Shown here: positions 5,416-6,134 of the stretch, piece by piece
Position numbering within the stretch: position 1 is the stretch's first letter
How the letters are laid out: each line of letters opens with the position of its first letter
Source: F1-20-MAGs119 sp964556145
GTDB lineage: Bacteria; Actinomycetota; Acidimicrobiia; Acidimicrobiales; Ilumatobacteraceae
Assembly: GCA_964556145.1 (NCBI GenBank)
Contig: CAZKVD010000096.1
Coordinates: 1 to 6,134, forward strand
Reading direction: 5' to 3'
DNA: 6,134 bases
The notes under the pieces: model-generated
Databases searched by the model: none
What the model saw: only the letters and a program-made list of their open reading frames with translations
Told to the model about the DNA's origin: nothing
Program-made: the position numbers and the translations under genes

Positions 5416-6126
5416 ATGGCAAAAGCCGAACGAGGGACGAACGCAAAACCCGGCACCAAGAAAGCTGCTGCAAAGCGCGCAGGTGTTCCCAGCAAGACGG
5501 CGAGGAACGTCATCCACATCGATGGCCGCGACAGGCGCCCATGGGCGCTTGTCAGCAAGGACCGACTGCTCGAGGCAGCGACCGAGGAAATCGCCGCTGT
5601 CGGGTTCGAGCGCGCACGCTTGGCCGAAATCGCGGAACGCGCCGAGATGACCCCCGGTTCCGTCTACACGTGGTTTGCCAACAAAGAAGAATTGTTCCGC
5701 GCGGCGCTGGAGAGTGCATTGTCCGCACAGATTCGCAGCAACGCTGCATTCATGGAAGCCTCGGGTCTCACCGGTTCGGATTGGATGCTGAAGGTCGGGG
5801 CAACCGTGCCCCGCAACGCCGGCGACACGGGTCCGACCGCAGCACAACAGCTGTTGATCGAGGGTTACTACGCATCGTGGCGCGATCCGGCTGCACGCGA
5901 AATCTTGAAGCCGCGGATTCGCGAGCACTATGCGATGTATCGCCGCATCGTCGACGACGCGCAGGCCGAAGGGGCAATCTCGAAGGACATCGATGCCCAC
6001 ACCCTCACGACCTTGCTGCTCGCGGTACCCATCGGACTCTCGATCGTCGCGATGGCTGGCGTCGAGCGGCCCGACGATTTGAACTGGATCGAAGTGTTCA
6101 GTCGATTCGATAAGTCAATGCGCTGA
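5416..6126 (+). CDS. TetR family transcriptional regulator
   Basis: This 236-residue DNA-binding protein has a TetR-type helix-turn-helix at about residues 48-94 (RLLEAATEEIAAVGFERARLAEIAERAEMTPGSVYTWFANKEELF), with the recognition-helix region TPGSVYTWFANKEEL. The rest is a helical ligand and dimer domain whose ligand cannot be read from sequence. Ahead of the HTH is an unusually long Lys/Ala/Arg-rich tail of about 45 residues, where TetR proteins commonly have about 10. ATG 5416 is supported by a TAATTT box 7 bases upstream; no Shine-Dalgarno is present. The gene diverges from acs across 77 bp, so it probably controls acs, itself, or both, likely as a repressor. The right edge of the window falls 8 bases after its stop. 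Confidence 0.92.
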   Translation: MAKAERGTNAKPGTKKAAAKRAGVPSKTARNVIHIDGRDRRPWALVSKDRLLEAATEEIAAVGFERARLAEIAERAEMTPGSVYTWFANKEELFRAALESALSAQIRSNAAFMEASGLTGSDWMLKVGATVPRNAGDTGPTAAQQLLIEGYYASWRDPAAREILKPRIREHYAMYRRIVDDAQAEGAISKDIDAHTLTTLLLAVPIGLSIVAMAGVERPDDLNWIEVFSRFDKSMR

Positions 6127-6134
6127 AGCCACCC

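Noticed and set aside
1..6134. Search for CRISPR repeats, insertion sequences, attachment sites or prophage genes, including tRNA-associated integration.
   Set aside because: No repeated units, transposase or integrase motifs, or partial tRNA duplications are visible; both tRNA genes are flanked by ordinary chromosomal genes.

Overview
The window is high-GC bacterial chromosome. Genes sit close together, tRNA-Tyr has no encoded CCA end, and most first genes lack a Shine-Dalgarno site but have a TANNNT hexamer 7-8 bases before the start codon. The lipoprotein-rich copper-handling genes and these leaderless-type starts fit an actinomycete-like organism, possibly Acidimicrobiia. That placement is an inference from style, not from a marker gene. 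I see no mobile element, CRISPR array or prophage.

Left part (1-1375): the 5' part of a tRNA-Thr(GGT) gene runs off the left edge on the minus strand. It is followed by a plus-strand GNAT acetyltransferase of the phosphinothricin-acetyltransferase type, a strong (probably two-way) terminator hairpin, a minus-strand tRNA-Tyr(GTA), and a plus-strand YajQ-family nucleotide-binding protein. YajQ and tRNA-Tyr diverge from a 40-bp gap.

Central part (1379-5338): four minus-strand genes, read right to left. They are AMP-forming acetyl-CoA synthetase, a SCO1/SenC-type lipoprotein, a PCu(A)C copper-chaperone lipoprotein, and a lipoprotein fusing a cupredoxin domain to a TlpA/ResA-like thioredoxin domain. 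The last three are separated by only 25 and 13 bases and look like one operon. Sco and PCu(A)C proteins deliver copper to the CuA centre of cytochrome c oxidase, and TlpA-type thioredoxins keep the Sco/CuA cysteines reduced. The three genes therefore form a compact extracytoplasmic set for copper delivery and thiol reduction. An 88-bp gap with a hairpin separates acs from this set, so acs may be co-transcribed with it or may only be its neighbour.

Right part (5339-6134): a TetR-family regulator diverges from acs across 77 bp. That gap holds a perfect 10-bp palindrome beside the proposed acs -10 box, which makes the regulator a candidate controller of acs and perhaps of the copper genes downstream.

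The most notable item is the cupredoxin-thioredoxin fusion. Gln occupies the position where the axial Met copper ligand normally sits, and the gene lies next to Sco and PCu(A)C. No stretch longer than about 100 bases is without a gene.
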